A stretch of DNA of 64,000 bases from Arenicola marina (Eukaryota; Annelida; Polychaeta; Arenicolidae), in assembly GCA_964019135.1 (NCBI GenBank), contig OZ025253.1, positions 6,267,059 to 6,331,058 on the forward strand, written 5' to 3'. Made by a program: the position numbers and the translations under genes. Below, in pieces: positions 63,830-64,000 of this stretch (position 1 is the first letter of the stretch; the number at the start of each line of letters is the position of its first letter). The notes beneath the pieces were generated by a model. The model made no database searches, had not been told where the DNA came from, and worked only from the letters and a program-made list of their open reading frames with translations.

Positions 63830-64000
63830 GTGACCAATAACCACGATGCGCCTTACCAGTAGACGGTGTACAACACGAGGGCGATTAATAACCACGATGT
63901 GCCTTACCAGTAGACGGTGTACCACATGAGGGTGATTAATAACCACGATGTGCCTTACCAGTAGACGGTGTACAACATGAGGGTGATTAATAACCACGAT
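63830..64000. repeat. 51-bp tandem repeat, cut by window end
   Basis: Just over three units share TTAATAACCACGATGTGCC, TTACCAGTAGACGGTGTACA and ACATGAGGG. Period 51 gives an open repetitive minus-strand frame (INHPHVVHRLLVRHIVV period), not treated as a gene. The array continues beyond 64000. Confidence 0.88.

Overview
This 64 kb window reads as repeat-rich nuclear DNA of an invertebrate animal. Its genes are split by GT-AG introns, non-LTR retrotransposons carry poly(A) tails, and tRNA-derived SINEs and long minisatellites are abundant. There are no bacterial operons, and no rRNA genes or CRISPR arrays were seen. The FkbM/Star-like gene pair, L1/Tx1- and CR1-type LINEs and high minisatellite load fit a marine invertebrate such as a lancelet or mollusc, but I cannot name the species from sequence alone.

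Two protein-coding loci have real support, both on the minus strand. (1) A head-to-tail tandem pair of FkbM-domain (Methyltransf_21, protein Star-like) type II membrane proteins. Copy B is complete: exons 27771-28160, 25724-25918 and 18674-19048 join in phase 0 to give 319 aa. Copy A (exons 3516-3905 and 1566-1760) runs off the left edge, so its last exon is not visible. The two copies lie in a segmental duplication (1 to about 4000 versus about 24816-28300). (2) A multi-pass membrane protein, tentatively TMEM26-like, with three visible exons (62938-63210, 61894-62233, 59969-61222); its N-terminus lies beyond 63210.

Region by region. 1-5.7 kb: gene A with a 39-bp TGACGTCA minisatellite and a ~66-bp minisatellite in its introns. 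5.7-13.9 kb: SINEs, a LINE tail, and the short (211 bp) sibling of the large satellite element. 13.9-18.2 kb: a 43-bp minisatellite split by a dead L1/Tx1-like LINE, then a 37-bp array of tRNA 5'-half-like units. 18.7-28.2 kb: gene B, with a 4.6-kb full-length LINE in its second intron. 29.4-35.2 kb: about 105 copies of a 54-bp satellite inside a defined element. 35.2-38.5 kb: a dyad-rich repeat, a SINE, and a second copy of the 11.1-12.2 kb block that has been hit by a 233-bp TIR element with CCGG target duplications. 38.5-44.9 kb: a CR1-like LINE split by about 2.9 kb that contains a 1,049-bp TIR element. 46-48.3 kb: simple minisatellites. 49.1-52.5 kb: a foldback-like inverted structure of mirrored repeat arrays. 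55.8-57.3 kb: a 31-bp array carrying CACGTG. 59-63.2 kb: the TMEM26-like gene. 63.8 kb to the end: a 51-bp array.

The strongest 'second look' items are all repeat biology: the satellite element that exists in both expanded and unexpanded form, the TIR element with its empty site preserved in a paralogous block, the foldback-like structure, the tRNA-half array, and two minisatellites built on palindromic transcription-factor sites, one of which starts about 10 bp inside the intron from a splice donor in both FkbM copies.
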